NCBI GenBank assembly: GCA_036260935.1
Contig: DATALQ010000049.1
Coordinates: forward strand, 1-64,000
Reading direction: 5' to 3'
DNA length: 64,000 bases
Source: JAEYOM01 sp036260935
GTDB taxonomy: Bacteria; Bacillota; Clostridia; Acetivibrionales; DTU013
The position numbers were made by a program, and so were the translations under genes. The notes under the pieces were generated by a model. That model saw only the letters and a program-made list of their open reading frames with translations, was not told the DNA's origin and searched no databases. The stretch's first letter is position 1. Each line of letters begins with the position of its first letter. This document shows positions 34,387 to 43,942 of this stretch, piece after piece.

Positions 34387-35772
34387 TTACATCCTGCGCG
34401 CGGCTTCGTAAGCCAGCTCGGAGCGCTCGCACTCCTCATCGGTCATTGTTATCTGGAAGCACAGAGGGCTTCCTTTCATCCTCTCCGACGCGAAGCTCAG
34501 ACCGTTTGTCCTTATATCGAGGAACGGATGGTCTATCTGCTCCGGATCGCCGATCAGTATTATTTTAGTACCCTTGCCGGCTCGTGTAATTATTCCTTTT
34601 ACCTGTTTAGGCGTCAGATTTTGGGCTTCGTCTATTATAACCCACTGCTTTACGATGGATCGGCCCCTTATGAAGGCGATAGCTTCAGCGCTTATAATCT
34701 TCCTGTCGAAGAGCTCGTCTATTTTGTCCTTCAGTTCCTTTTCGCTGCTGTAGCGCTCACTTTCGTCTGCGTCTACCAGAACTTCGAGGTTATCGATTAC
34801 GGGGCGGAGGAAAGGTGCGATTTTTTCCTGTTCCGAGCCGGGCAGGAAACCGATGTCCTCGTCGAGCTTCACGTTCGGGCGGCATACAAGTATCTTTCTG
34901 TAGGGCGGGTTTTTCTCGCCGACGATCTTATGCAGCCCCACGGCCAGGGAATAGAAGGTCTTTGCAGTACCGGCCGGCCCTTTTGCTATAACGAGCGGAG
35001 CTTTTAAGGCATCCATCAGCAGAGCTTCCTGGAAGAATTTCTGTCCGGCATTCCTCGGAGTTATTCCGAAGGGATGCTCCTGTATGAAATTGAGCGGGAC
35101 TATATCCTTGCCGTCGAACCTGGCGAGAGCCGTCTGTTTATCATTGCTGCAGGAATGGATGACAAGGAACTGGTTTGCAACAAGCTCTGCCGGTATGTTT
35201 TTGTTTGAGGCGGGGTCGAAACAGAAAACGTCGTCGGGTGAAAGCTTTGACTTTGAGTAGAATTCATCGAGCTTCCGTTCGTTTGCATATACGTTCAGAC
35301 GACCTTTATACTGTTCATCATATACCGGAGACTGTTCATTAAAGAAATCCTGCGCGGTTATTCCCAGAACATCGGCCTTTATTCTGGCGAATACGTCCTT
35401 TGAAATCAAAAATACATTTTCGCCTTTTTCCTGCAAACCTTTGCAGATCTTCAGTATCCTGTTGTCGTTGACGGTGCCTACCCAGCTTTCGGGGAGCTTT
35501 GCGTCATGGCAGTTCATTTCTATTCGAAGCGTCCCGCCGTTGTCGAGTTTAACGCCCTTATTGAGGCTGCCTTTTCCACGCAAATCGTCGAGCAGTCTTG
35601 CGACTTGCCTGGCATTCGCGCCGAGTTCTGAGTTTTCCTTTTTGAATTTATCGAGTTCTTCAAGTACGACTTCGGGTATGACGACGGTGTTGTCGTCGAA
35701 AGTGAACAGTGCGTAAGGAGTTTGAAGCAGGACATTGGTATCGAGGACGAATGTCTTTCCGGCTTTCTTCAT
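34387..35772 (-). CDS. PhoH-family protein with N-terminal PIN domain
   Basis: A 461-aa fusion of a PIN ribonuclease domain (about residues 1-135; VLDTNVLLQTP and the acidic residues of EVVLEELDKFK) and a PhoH ATPase/helicase-like domain (Walker A GPAGTAKT near 262, Walker B WVIIDEAQNL). This YlaK/PhoH2 architecture is linked to RNA unwinding and cleavage. The start at 35772 (MKKAGKTF) fits the family, with GGGAGTGATC upstream. It is monocistronic. Confidence 0.93.
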   Translation of the reverse strand: MKKAGKTFVLDTNVLLQTPYALFTFDDNTVVIPEVVLEELDKFKKENSELGANARQVARLLDDLRGKGSLNKGVKLDNGGTLRIEMNCHDAKLPESWVGTVNDNRILKICKGLQEKGENVFLISKDVFARIKADVLGITAQDFFNEQSPVYDEQYKGRLNVYANERKLDEFYSKSKLSPDDVFCFDPASNKNIPAELVANQFLVIHSCSNDKQTALARFDGKDIVPLNFIQEHPFGITPRNAGQKFFQEALLMDALKAPLVIAKGPAGTAKTFYSLAVGLHKIVGEKNPPYRKILVCRPNVKLDEDIGFLPGSEQEKIAPFLRPVIDNLEVLVDADESERYSSEKELKDKIDELFDRKIISAEAIAFIRGRSIVKQWVIIDEAQNLTPKQVKGIITRAGKGTKIILIGDPEQIDHPFLDIRTNGLSFASERMKGSPLCFQITMTDEECERSELAYEAARRM

Positions 35773-36004
35773 CAGCGATCACTCCCGTTTGTCTGAAGTT
35801 GTGGACAGGAATACAATATTTAGTTGGTCTTAATCAAATTATACCATATATATTGGAAGATAAAAGTTAAATTTATATTTTGTCTGTTTTTAGCAGCTGT
35901 TTCAAGCCGGTACTAAGACGATTGACTTTGGCGGCGTATTAACTATACTTATTATATGCGCTCAGAAAACGCGCCTGCAATTCATATCATAAAATGACGG
36001 AACG

Positions 36005-36967
36005 GTGATCTTATTGGATAGCCAAAAACTGGTTAATGAAAGACCGAAAGCAATATTATTTTTGATAATTACCGCAATGCTTTGGAGTCTCGGAGGACTG
36101 TTGATAAAGTCCGTAGATTCCAATCCGTTGGCTATCGCGGGCGTCAGAAGCGGAATCTCGGCCATACTGATACTGATAGCGACAGGCAGGCCGAAGTTCA
36201 ACTGGTCATTTGCGCAGGTCGGAGGGGCTGTTTCCTACACTGCCACGGTTCTGCTGTTTGTAGCGGCCAATAAGAATACCACTGCGGCGAATGCTATACT
36301 GATACAATATACGGCGCCAGTATACGTGGCGCTTCTCAGCGCGTGGCTGCTGAAGGAAAGGGTCAGGCTTCTTGACTGGCTCACAGTGTTTGTTACGCTG
36401 GGCGGAATGGTACTGTTTTTTGTGGACCACATAAACATGGAAGGCGTTTTCGGTAATATACTGGCGGCGCTGAGCGGAGTTGCCTTCGCGCTGTTTGCGG
36501 TATTCATGCGGATGCAGAAGGACGGATCACCCATAAACTCGGTGATACTGGGAAACATTCTGACTGCTGTGATCGGCATTCCATTCATATCAAGGGACAT
36601 GCCGGATGCCAGAGGCTGGTTCTTTCTGGCCATCCTGGGCGTAGTACAGCTAGGGTTGCCTTACATACTGTACTCGAAGGCCATCAAGCATGTCACAGCC
36701 CTCGAAGCAAGCCTTATACCTGTTATCGAACCTATACTGAACCCGATATGGGTATTTCTGCTTCTCGGCGAAAAGCCCGGAAGCTGGGCTTTAGTGGGCG
36801 GATTGGTCGTAATTGCGGCGATAACAGGCAGATGCGTGATATCCATCCGGTCTGCAAAGGGTTCTTCCGTGCAGGGTTCTTCTTTAGAGGGTTCCCCTGT
36901 GCAGGGTTCTTCCGTGGAGGGTTCCTCAGTGGGGGGTTCCTCTGCGCGGGGCAGCATCGAAGGCTGA
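36005..36967 (+). CDS. EamA/DMT-family transporter with repetitive C-terminal tail
   Basis: A 320-aa drug/metabolite transporter with ten helices in two EamA halves (AMLWSLGGLLIKSV at the start of the first). The last 40 residues after the final helix are a hydrophilic tail of six pentapeptides of the type G-S-S-V-Q. The start is uncertain: GTG at 36005, or TTG at 36014 with the upstream GGAACGGTGA acting as a weak ribosome site. The exported metabolite is unknown. Confidence 0.87.
   Translation: MILLDSQKLVNERPKAILFLIITAMLWSLGGLLIKSVDSNPLAIAGVRSGISAILILIATGRPKFNWSFAQVGGAVSYTATVLLFVAANKNTTAANAILIQYTAPVYVALLSAWLLKERVRLLDWLTVFVTLGGMVLFFVDHINMEGVFGNILAALSGVAFALFAVFMRMQKDGSPINSVILGNILTAVIGIPFISRDMPDARGWFFLAILGVVQLGLPYILYSKAIKHVTALEASLIPVIEPILNPIWVFLLLGEKPGSWALVGGLVVIAAITGRCVISIRSAKGSSVQGSSLEGSPVQGSSVEGSSVGGSSARGSIEG
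36860..36949 (+). repeat. 15-bp coding tandem repeat (six units)
   Basis: Six in-frame 15-bp units such as GGTTCTTCCGTGCAG (36860-36874) encode G-S-S-V-Q-like pentapeptides at the C-terminus of the DMT transporter. Units differ by a few substitutions and keep the frame. Confidence 0.85.
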
Positions 36968-37061
36968 GCGACGGTTCGGCATGCGGGAAAGGCAGTTGTT
37001 CGGCCTATGGAAGAAATAATTGCCGTGCCTGTAGCATAGGTGGGTCGGTAAGGGGTGTTTT

Positions 37062-37811
37062 ATGAATGCTGAATTTATCAGGGAAATTGAAGAATTTGCA
37101 ATGAACGCATGGCCATCGCTGCAGACGAGGCTGTACGACGGCTGGGTGCTGAGATTTGCGGATGGGTACACGAAAAGGGCCAACTCTGTAAACCCTCTCT
37201 ACAGCTCTACTCTTTCTTTATCTGAAAAAATAAAGTTTTGCGAGTCCGAATACCGTTCGCGCAATATCCCTGTTGTATTCAAGCTTACACCTGCCAGCAT
37301 GCCGGGCGACATCGACCGGGTGCTGGAAAGCAGAGGCTATTCCAGAGAGGATGAAACGGTGTTAAGGCTGCTTGATATCCGAGGCCGCCGATTTGACGCA
37401 GCCAAAGGAACAGAGGCGGCATATGAGCTGACCGGCAGGTGGTTCGAAGGCTTCTGCAGGTGCAGCACATCCATCAATGAGATTACGAAACCTACGGCAT
37501 TGAAAATATTGCAGAATTTAAGCGGGAAAATCGTATATGTTTCGAAGGTAGTTGATGGAGAAATCGCAGGCTGCGGTTACGGTGCGGTTGAACAGGGTTA
37601 TGTCGGTATATTCGATATTGCCGTTCACCGTTCACAAAGAGGAAAGGGGTATGCATTCGAAATAATGAATAGAATACTCCGGGAAGCGCAGCAGATGGGC
37701 GCGTCCGATTCCTATCTTCAGGTGGTGGCAGGAAATATTCCGGCTGAAAAGCTTTATGACAAGGTGGGTTACAAAGAATCATACCGCTATTGGTACAGGA
37801 AATTGATATAA
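37062..37811 (+). CDS. GNAT-family N-acetyltransferase
   Basis: A 249-aa protein with the acetyl-CoA-binding motif A in the C-terminal half (VHRSQRGKGYAFEI) and the terminal LYDKVGYKESYRYWYR typical of GNAT enzymes. Residues 1-130 resemble a degenerate second GNAT fold. GTAAGGGGTG precedes the ATG. The acceptor is unknown. It lies between the DMT transporter and the nitroreductase, all on the plus strand. Confidence 0.85.
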   Translation: MNAEFIREIEEFAMNAWPSLQTRLYDGWVLRFADGYTKRANSVNPLYSSTLSLSEKIKFCESEYRSRNIPVVFKLTPASMPGDIDRVLESRGYSREDETVLRLLDIRGRRFDAAKGTEAAYELTGRWFEGFCRCSTSINEITKPTALKILQNLSGKIVYVSKVVDGEIAGCGYGAVEQGYVGIFDIAVHRSQRGKGYAFEIMNRILREAQQMGASDSYLQVVAGNIPAEKLYDKVGYKESYRYWYRKLI

Positions 37812-37890
37812 TTAATATAGAAATGCTCCGGCCTGCAGGTATCATACAGGCAGGAAGTATTATTAACCAGAGAAAAGAGGATTGGCATTA

Positions 37891-38364
37891 ATGGAATTCA
37901 AATCAGTTATTTCGGCACGAAGGGCGATCCGTAAATACAAGCCGGACTCCATACCGGATGAAAAGCTGCAGTCGCTGTACGAAGCTCTGCAGGCAGCTCC
38001 GACGGCAAACAACCGTCAGCCGTTCAGCTTCATATTTGTCAAAGACCCCGAGATGAGGCGGAGGATTGTAACCGAGGCGTGTAATCAGGATTACCTGCTG
38101 CAGCCGCCCGTGCTTATGGTCGCATGCTGTGAGAAGGGCGATTCCTTCGACGTTGCCATCGCAGTTGACCACATGATACTCACGGCGGCCGATGAAGGCC
38201 TTGGGACCTGCTGGGTCGCATGGTTCGATGCGGAAAAGGTTAAATCGATCCTGAATATCCCGGCACAGCTCGAAGTACCTATCATAGTGCCAATAGGCTT
38301 TGCAGACGAGAAGCCCGCGCAGAGGTCGCGTAAAACGCTCGAGGAACTCATCAGGGTTATCTGA
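37891..38364 (+). CDS. Nitroreductase-family flavoprotein
   Basis: A short (157 aa) FMN-dependent nitroreductase. The N-terminal FMN-phosphate motif is SARRAIRKYKP, followed by LQAAPTANNRQPF and the substrate region TAADEGLGTCWVAWFD. AAGAGGA lies upstream of the ATG at 37891. The short length is typical of the clostridial subgroup. It could reduce nitroaromatics, quinones or flavins with NAD(P)H. Confidence 0.88.
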   Translation: MEFKSVISARRAIRKYKPDSIPDEKLQSLYEALQAAPTANNRQPFSFIFVKDPEMRRRIVTEACNQDYLLQPPVLMVACCEKGDSFDVAIAVDHMILTAADEGLGTCWVAWFDAEKVKSILNIPAQLEVPIIVPIGFADEKPAQRSRKTLEELIRVI

Positions 38365-38454
38365 GCCGATCATTGAATTGCGTTAGGTTGCCGATTCGCC
38401 GGTAAAAGACTCATATATACAGCAGATTTATAAGGTAAAGGGGGCGTATTAATA

Positions 38455-39243
38455 ATGAGAATTGTAATGCTCATAAGCAGCGGCAGAAGGGGCGGAAATA
38501 CCGACGGAATCTCCGTATTGCTGGAAAAGGAACTGTTAATGCTTGCTCAAAAAAGCAATACCGAGCTCATTGTTGATAAATACGTACTCGGACACCAGGA
38601 AATCAAGAACTGCCGCGGCTGCAGGGTCTGTTTCGACAGGGGCGAGAAGTTCTGCCCCCTCAAGGATGACCTGCAGCTACTGTGGGAGCAAATCAAGGCC
38701 GCGGACGGCATTGTACTCGGCAGCCCGGTATACGTAGAAGATGTAAATGGAATAATGAAAAACTGGATCGACCGCATGGCATTCAATTGCCACAGGCCGG
38801 GCCTTGCCGGAAAGGCGGCCTATGTCTATACCACCTCTGGGGCCGGGTCGTCGAACCATTCCATACATACCATGAAAACGGCGCTTGCCACATGGGGCGC
38901 CTTCATAGCCGGATCAAGCCGGTTCAGGGCAGGCGCTCTGTCGAAGATAGACGAGCTGAAGGCAGAGCATGGAAAGAAAATCGGGAAGGCCGCAGCAGGG
39001 TTGTTTGACGCGATACGGAACAAAAGACCGCTCAAGCCTTCGTTATATTCACTGCTTACATTCAACGTTCAGCAGACTTCGTGGAGGCGGGAGGATGACA
39101 AGACTACCGTGGACTACAGATATTGGGATGATAACGGCTGGCTCGATAAAGGCTGCAGATATTATTTCCCGAACGATGTAAATCCAGTGAAGGTATTGGC
39201 TGCACGCCTGCTGGGGAAGGCCGTTGCGTTGTTTTTTCTATAG
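38455..39243 (+). CDS. NADPH-dependent FMN reductase / flavodoxin-fold oxidoreductase
   Basis: A 262-aa protein whose N-terminus (MLISSGRRGGNTDGIS) is the FMN-phosphate loop of the flavodoxin-like NAD(P)H:FMN reductase family. A cysteine pair CRGCRVCFDRGEKFC about residues 55-70 resembles the Cys motif of iron-sulfur flavoproteins, and GSPVYVEDVNGIMKNWIDR is the second flavin loop. A C-terminal extension of about 80 residues is of unknown role. AAAGGGGGC precedes the ATG. It may act with the neighbouring nitroreductase in redox detoxification. Confidence 0.87.
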   Translation: MRIVMLISSGRRGGNTDGISVLLEKELLMLAQKSNTELIVDKYVLGHQEIKNCRGCRVCFDRGEKFCPLKDDLQLLWEQIKAADGIVLGSPVYVEDVNGIMKNWIDRMAFNCHRPGLAGKAAYVYTTSGAGSSNHSIHTMKTALATWGAFIAGSSRFRAGALSKIDELKAEHGKKIGKAAAGLFDAIRNKRPLKPSLYSLLTFNVQQTSWRREDDKTTVDYRYWDDNGWLDKGCRYYFPNDVNPVKVLAARLLGKAVALFFL

Positions 39244-39286
39244 GGATCGCTGTTTACAAGGTCCCCTTGGGGCTTATTCCGGCATT

Positions 39287-39754
39287 CTACTCATTCGGCT
39301 CCGAAGTCCAGCCCTTAATATTGTCATTGATATTAAAGACCAATTTCTTGCTTTTTATCAATAACGTATTTTCATCGGGATATGTGACTATATCATCTTT
39401 TTCACGGGTCCCGACATCAAGTATCTGCAGCATTTCTTCGCTGTTGTTTATGAACTGGTGCCCTGCGTCTTTACCGGCAGGTGCCGAAATGACGTCGCCT
39501 TTTTTTATTGGTATTTCCTCTCCGTTTATTCTCAAAACACCTTTCCCGTCCATTATGAGATAGAACTCTTCCTGCTTCGAATGAGAATGGTACTTTACGC
39601 TTACGCCACCCGGCTTTACAAAATCCATGTTGACATAGATCTTTTCGGAGCCGACGGCGTCACCTATCAATATCGTTTTCATTCTGGTCTTAAAATCGGG
39701 GTCATCCATGTATTCCTTTGGAATTTCATCGATATTTGAAATATTCTTCATCAA
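39287..39754 (-). CDS. Cupin-domain protein
   Basis: A 155-aa single-cupin protein. Motif 1 is visible as HSHSKQEEFYLIMDGKG (metal ligands His, His, Glu), motif 2 as GDVISAPAGKDAGHQF (final His). It may be a sugar isomerase-like enzyme or a small-molecule sensor; nothing decides between them. The ribosome site AAGGAGT precedes the ATG. Confidence 0.85.
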   Translation of the reverse strand: MMKNISNIDEIPKEYMDDPDFKTRMKTILIGDAVGSEKIYVNMDFVKPGGVSVKYHSHSKQEEFYLIMDGKGVLRINGEEIPIKKGDVISAPAGKDAGHQFINNSEEMLQILDVGTREKDDIVTYPDENTLLIKSKKLVFNINDNIKGWTSEPNE

Positions 39755-39857
39755 GGTACTCCTTTAACTATTTGCCACCTATATTTTACACTCAGATCCT
39801 AACGCCATTATAGTATAAAGCTTTGATATAACTAAATTTTACGGTTAATATACCATA

Positions 39858-40817
39858 TTATCGTATCTTTATCGGCACATATATCTCAAGCTGCCCATAA
39901 CCCATTGCCTTGCCGGCGACGGGCGATGTGATGACATGAAACATTGTGTAGCGTCCAGGGTGTATATCCGTTTCAAAATATCCGCTTTCATTTACCCAAT
40001 CCATTATACCAACATGTACCCTCTGCCCATCCTCGTCGTCGCCGTCCTTTGATACAGCAGCGGCATATAAACCGCCTTCGAAATCCAGGACGTCGTACTC
40101 TCCCGTATAAGGCAAGCCCTCAGATAATGCATAATTCCAAACCAGTCCGCCTTTTTCCTCATCGTACCACATGAAATCCCTTGGGAAGAACTTGTCCTTA
40201 CGTTGCTTGTCAAGCTCGCTCCACCACTTGTCAAATCTCATGAGCAAGCCTTCCTCATCGAACGGAGAGGGATCCTTTGAGACTCCTGATGTCGCCATTT
40301 TGCAGGCCGGCAGTTCGACGATCCTGACGTCCGGCCTTTTTTTCAATTTCTCAGCCACTGCGGCAAGATTGTTGGCTGAAGCCGGGTTGCCGTTATAACT
40401 GTCCATCGTTAGCTTCTGTTCGATAACTCTTGCTTTTTCATACAACAGCTTTATATCATTTTCCATATGGAAATCGAGTTTTTCGATCTGTTTTATAAAA
40501 TCGAGGACGATTTCTTTCAGTTCATGCAGCAGAGCCACCTCTTCGTCGATATCGGTCACCTTTTTGCTGAGTATCTGAAGCAGCACTTCGGAATTCTGGG
40601 ACTGAAATATCTTCTGTATATCTTTGATGCTGATGTTAAGCTTTCGCAGGATTAGTATCTGTTCCAGGCGCTTCATCGAGTTTTCATCGTACATGCGGTA
40701 AGCGTAATCTTCGTTTTTTACACTCTGAAGCAGTCCCATGTCCTCATAATAGCGCAATGTACGGGTTGAAACGTCGTATTTCAGGGATACCTCCCTGATC
40801 TTCACCAGATTGTCCAT
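39858..40817 (-). CDS. MerR-family regulator with GyrI-like effector domain
   Basis: A 319-aa regulator. A MerR winged helix (about residues 1-75: KIREVSLKYDVSTRTLRYYEDMGLL) is followed by a coiled-coil (about 85-150), then a GyrI-like/SOUL-type effector-binding domain (about 165-319, ending LEIYVPIKIR). Proteins of this form, such as BmrR, sense hydrophobic drugs and activate exporters. A GAGGTAATG-type ribosome site precedes the ATG. The regulated target is not evident; the adjacent cupin and hydrolase are candidates. Confidence 0.9.
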   Translation of the reverse strand: MDNLVKIREVSLKYDVSTRTLRYYEDMGLLQSVKNEDYAYRMYDENSMKRLEQILILRKLNISIKDIQKIFQSQNSEVLLQILSKKVTDIDEEVALLHELKEIVLDFIKQIEKLDFHMENDIKLLYEKARVIEQKLTMDSYNGNPASANNLAAVAEKLKKRPDVRIVELPACKMATSGVSKDPSPFDEEGLLMRFDKWWSELDKQRKDKFFPRDFMWYDEEKGGLVWNYALSEGLPYTGEYDVLDFEGGLYAAAVSKDGDDEDGQRVHVGIMDWVNESGYFETDIHPGRYTMFHVITSPVAGKAMGYGQLEIYVPIKIR

Positions 40818-40916
40818 TGTTCATTACCTCGCTTATTACATTATATAACAAGCGTATCCTTTTACCTAACGTCAAAGTCAAGAAGTAATTTTCTTGGACT
40901 TTTTAAGGTTTATAGA

Positions 40917-41732
40917 TCACTCTTCGGCGAATTTTATCAATTCATCATTGAATTTTTCTTTCTGGTCGTAGAACAAAAAATGGCCGCAGGACTCGAACGG
41001 CACAAGTCTGGCATTTCGTATCCCGTTTTTCTGCGCAATAGCCAATGGGTACAGGCATACCTTATCGTTAAGGCCATGAAGAATCAAGGTTGGGATGCTG
41101 ATTTTCTCCATGTCTTTAAATAACTCCTCCTCATTAAGCCATGTATTCGCGATTGCTGCAGTAGCCCAGCTTGAAGCCTGCAGTCCCAGCTGAAAGATCC
41201 AGTCGGAGAACTGAGGTGTAACGTAATTGTGGAAAATCATATTTCCAAAGTCTCTGAGCATTTTAGGGCGGTCATTGTATGTACCTTGAATAATGTCCAA
41301 TACCGCCTGCTTCGGCAATCCATATGGAAAATACGGGCGCTGGACCAGGCTTGGGGCCGCAGCTGCGAAAAGAGCGAGTTTGCTGACGCCATAGCCTTGA
41401 TGCCTGGCCATGTACCGGATCGCGATACCGCCGCCAGTCGAGTGCCCGCCGAGTATTATGTTATTCAATTGCAATGCATCTATGACAGCGCGCACGTCGT
41501 CGGACAACCTGTTATAGTCATAACCGTGCCAAGGCCGGGCTGACAAGCCAAAACCTCTGATATCGATGCCGATGCATCTGTATCCCCGCTTTGGCAGTTG
41601 ATTGAACTGGTATTCGAAAAGATTGTGGTTCCCGGGCCAGCCATGAATAAAAAGAATGGTCCTGTTTCCTACAGGATTGATATCTTCTACAAAAATATGT
41701 ACTCCAGGTTCTGCACTTATATAATATCCCAT
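40917..41732 (-). CDS. Alpha/beta-fold hydrolase
   Basis: A 271-aa hydrolase with the oxyanion motif FIHGWPGN, nucleophile elbow GGHSTGGG (Ser), the acid in LHGLNDKV and terminal His in SCGHFLFYD. The ATG at 41732 has GGAGGT upstream, while a longer in-frame start lacks one. Possible activities include esterase, lactonase or haloperoxidase-like; the substrate is unknown. It is downstream of a lipoprotein gene on the same strand. Confidence 0.88.
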   Translation of the reverse strand: MGYYISAEPGVHIFVEDINPVGNRTILFIHGWPGNHNLFEYQFNQLPKRGYRCIGIDIRGFGLSARPWHGYDYNRLSDDVRAVIDALQLNNIILGGHSTGGGIAIRYMARHQGYGVSKLALFAAAAPSLVQRPYFPYGLPKQAVLDIIQGTYNDRPKMLRDFGNMIFHNYVTPQFSDWIFQLGLQASSWATAAIANTWLNEEELFKDMEKISIPTLILHGLNDKVCLYPLAIAQKNGIRNARLVPFESCGHFLFYDQKEKFNDELIKFAEE

Positions 41733-41825
41733 ACCGATACCTCCGTTGATTTGGAATCGATATAGTATACTCATGGCAGCACAGGGGGGTGACCCTAAAT
41801 ATACCGGGCTTTCTGCATTCCTGTC

Positions 41826-42731
41826 TTATGATATTGCCTCGTGTCCGATAGTATAGCTCCAGCCGGCATCGTTTTTGACCGCCCTGCAATCGAGGAAGTA
41901 ATATGCACCGAGCCCGCTGCGCCACTTCTCGGCTTTGAACGAAAAACTGTTCTTAGTAACGTCGGTAAGCTCGAGCTTGAATAGTATACCGGTTTCGAAA
42001 TACAGCTTATCCTTGTCGATGTAACCCTGTTCTCTGAGCTCATCGAAGGTACCCATTATGCCCTGCAGGCTGTGTGAACCGCTTACCACATAAACAAGGG
42101 CGCTTTTTTCGGCGTCGTTCAAGTTCGTGACTTTTGACAGATCAAAGGCCAATACGCTGATATCCGAATTGAGTCCATTGTCAACGTTCCAGAGATCGTT
42201 CAGAACGGTCTTATAAAACCCGACCATATCGTCTCCCTGATCGGTGATCTTAATATATATGGGCTTGCCGAGCTGAGCCGGATATGACTCCAGGATAGCG
42301 CCCGAATAGCCGATCTCGACATTCTGCCCCGGTTTCAGGGCGGATGCGTCTGCAGATTTATTACCAGCGTCAAAAATAGCGTCAGTACTGGTAACAGTAT
42401 AGAGATCTGCTGCGTCCGTGCCCGCAATCAGCATTGATTTTTCATTCAGCTGTATGATTTTTGCTTTCAGCACAGCTTCAGCCTTTGGCAGACGTGCGCC
42501 GGCGGGCTTGGCAGTACTGGTTGGTTCAGCTGTGATGGCAGGTTCGGTTGTGCCGCTATTTTTGACTGCCTGTGTGTTTACTGGTTCAGCCATGTTGGTA
42601 TTTTCGGATATCTGCGAGCCATTCGTACCTGTTTCATTGGTATTGGATACGCCGGTACTTTTTACGTCCGAGCATGCAGCAAACAACAGTATCAGCGAAA
42701 GTATCGAAACAATAATAATGAGCTTTCTCAT
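41826..42731 (-). CDS. Lipoprotein of unknown function
   Basis: A 301-aa lipoprotein with the lipobox LFAAC (Cys20) followed by a 60-residue Thr/Asn/Pro-rich linker. Residues about 85-155 resemble small OB-like/DUF3221-type domains (KIIQLNEKSMLIAGTD...). The C-terminal part, ending FKAEKWRSGLGAYYF...GWSYTIGHEAI, looks like a separate domain found in other clostridial lipoproteins. GGAGGTAAAT precedes the ATG at 42731. It is surface-anchored; function unknown. Confidence 0.78.
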   Translation of the reverse strand: MRKLIIIVSILSLILLFAACSDVKSTGVSNTNETGTNGSQISENTNMAEPVNTQAVKNSGTTEPAITAEPTSTAKPAGARLPKAEAVLKAKIIQLNEKSMLIAGTDAADLYTVTSTDAIFDAGNKSADASALKPGQNVEIGYSGAILESYPAQLGKPIYIKITDQGDDMVGFYKTVLNDLWNVDNGLNSDISVLAFDLSKVTNLNDAEKSALVYVVSGSHSLQGIMGTFDELREQGYIDKDKLYFETGILFKLELTDVTKNSFSFKAEKWRSGLGAYYFLDCRAVKNDAGWSYTIGHEAIS

Positions 42732-42809
42732 AGCATTTACCTCCATGATATTAGACGGTCTGTATGGTTTTTTGTTTCAATCTGGAGGCTGCTATCAACC
42801 CTCTGAAAA

Positions 42810-42920
42810 ATGAGCGCTGCGGCTGTGACTGTCGTTGCATCCGTGCCCATTCTGGTTGTTTACCCGTTCCTGCAGAAGTATTTCGTGAGCGGCGTAATGA
42901 TCGGATCGGTGAAAGGCTAG
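42810..42920 (+). pseudogene. C-terminal remnant of a sugar ABC permease (MalG/LplC type)
   Basis: Thirty-six codons encode the standard last segment of carbohydrate ABC permeases: VPILVVYPFLQKYFVSGVM then IGSVKG and stop at 42918-42920. An in-frame TGA lies 6 bp upstream of the ATG and no other part of a permease is present. It is the 3' fragment of a deleted transporter gene. Its stop directly abuts the stop of the convergent AraC gene. Confidence 0.8.
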
Positions 42921-43832
42921 TCAGCTTTTATTAGTCGAATGCCTCTTATCTTTTTCTTCCCAAAAACTCTGGCGGTATTCCGACGGAGACATTCCTATCT
43001 TTGATGAAAACTGTTTGATGAAATATGTATCATATTTAAATCCGATAGCTTCAGCGATTTCAGCAAGGCTCAGATTTGTATGCGAAAGTGCGTCACAGGC
43101 TATTTTAATACGATGTCTGAGCAGGTATTCCATAGAAGTATACCCAACCTGTTCCTTAAACTTCCGGTTGAGCGAGGTACGGTTAATATGGACAAGTTCA
43201 CAAAGATCATCAAGCGAAATATCGTTTGGATAATTTGTATGAATATACTCCAGCAGAATGTCTATGGGGGACTTTTCCCTCTTGATGGAATGCGGCGTCT
43301 TTCTCTCCATGTAAATATCATCCAGGAGATAGAGGGTTTGCAGAAGATAGCGCCTGATGCGGCATGTCCAATAGCCGTCGCTTTGAGCGTAAACCTCCGT
43401 TCCTATAATAGCCAGCCATTCGGATATCCTCAGATATGTTTTTGGAGGAAGATCGATTGTCCCGTCGTAGTATTCGTCCCTATGTAAAAAAAGGTTCATC
43501 ATGTTACGGTCGTGTTCATCCTCAAGCGCAAAAAAGTCATTGGCCTTAAGGCGTTCAAATGTGAGAGAGGAGTTAATAAAAACAGGGTTATAGCTGAATG
43601 ATTTTGCGGCAAGCCTTGTTGCTTCAATTAACCTGACAGTATCATACTGAGAAATAAGCATAACGCAGGGAGCGGTCAGTGTTACGGCCCTTTCGTTAAG
43701 AAACAGGCTTGCTTTTCCGTCGGTAATCAAAACAATGCTCACCCGTTCCGTAAGAGGAAGGGTCTCAAAGCATTCATGCGCCTCAAATTCTATGGGCACA
43801 ACCCTCGTTCTGTGACGGTCATTTTGCGGCAT
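42921..43832 (-). CDS. AraC-family transcriptional regulator
   Basis: A 303-aa regulator. The N-terminal 190 residues are an AraC-type cupin-like sensing domain. Two helix-turn-helix units follow (about 205-300): ISLDDLCELVHINRTSLNRKFKE and then LSLAEIAEAIGFKYDTYFIKQF. The ATG at 43832 has CGAGGTGA upstream. It is divergent from the small membrane protein and two ABC half-transporters, so it is the likely regulator of that operon. Confidence 0.9.
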   Translation of the reverse strand: MPQNDRHRTRVVPIEFEAHECFETLPLTERVSIVLITDGKASLFLNERAVTLTAPCVMLISQYDTVRLIEATRLAAKSFSYNPVFINSSLTFERLKANDFFALEDEHDRNMMNLFLHRDEYYDGTIDLPPKTYLRISEWLAIIGTEVYAQSDGYWTCRIRRYLLQTLYLLDDIYMERKTPHSIKREKSPIDILLEYIHTNYPNDISLDDLCELVHINRTSLNRKFKEQVGYTSMEYLLRHRIKIACDALSHTNLSLAEIAEAIGFKYDTYFIKQFSSKIGMSPSEYRQSFWEEKDKRHSTNKS

Positions 43833-43942
43833 GATATTCACCTCGGTTGCAAAAAGTATAGCAAACCATTTGATAAACTTCATTGTAGCATTAAAAGGAA
43901 TTAGTTACAATTATTTAACAAGATGTGAGGGGGGGCGTTATT

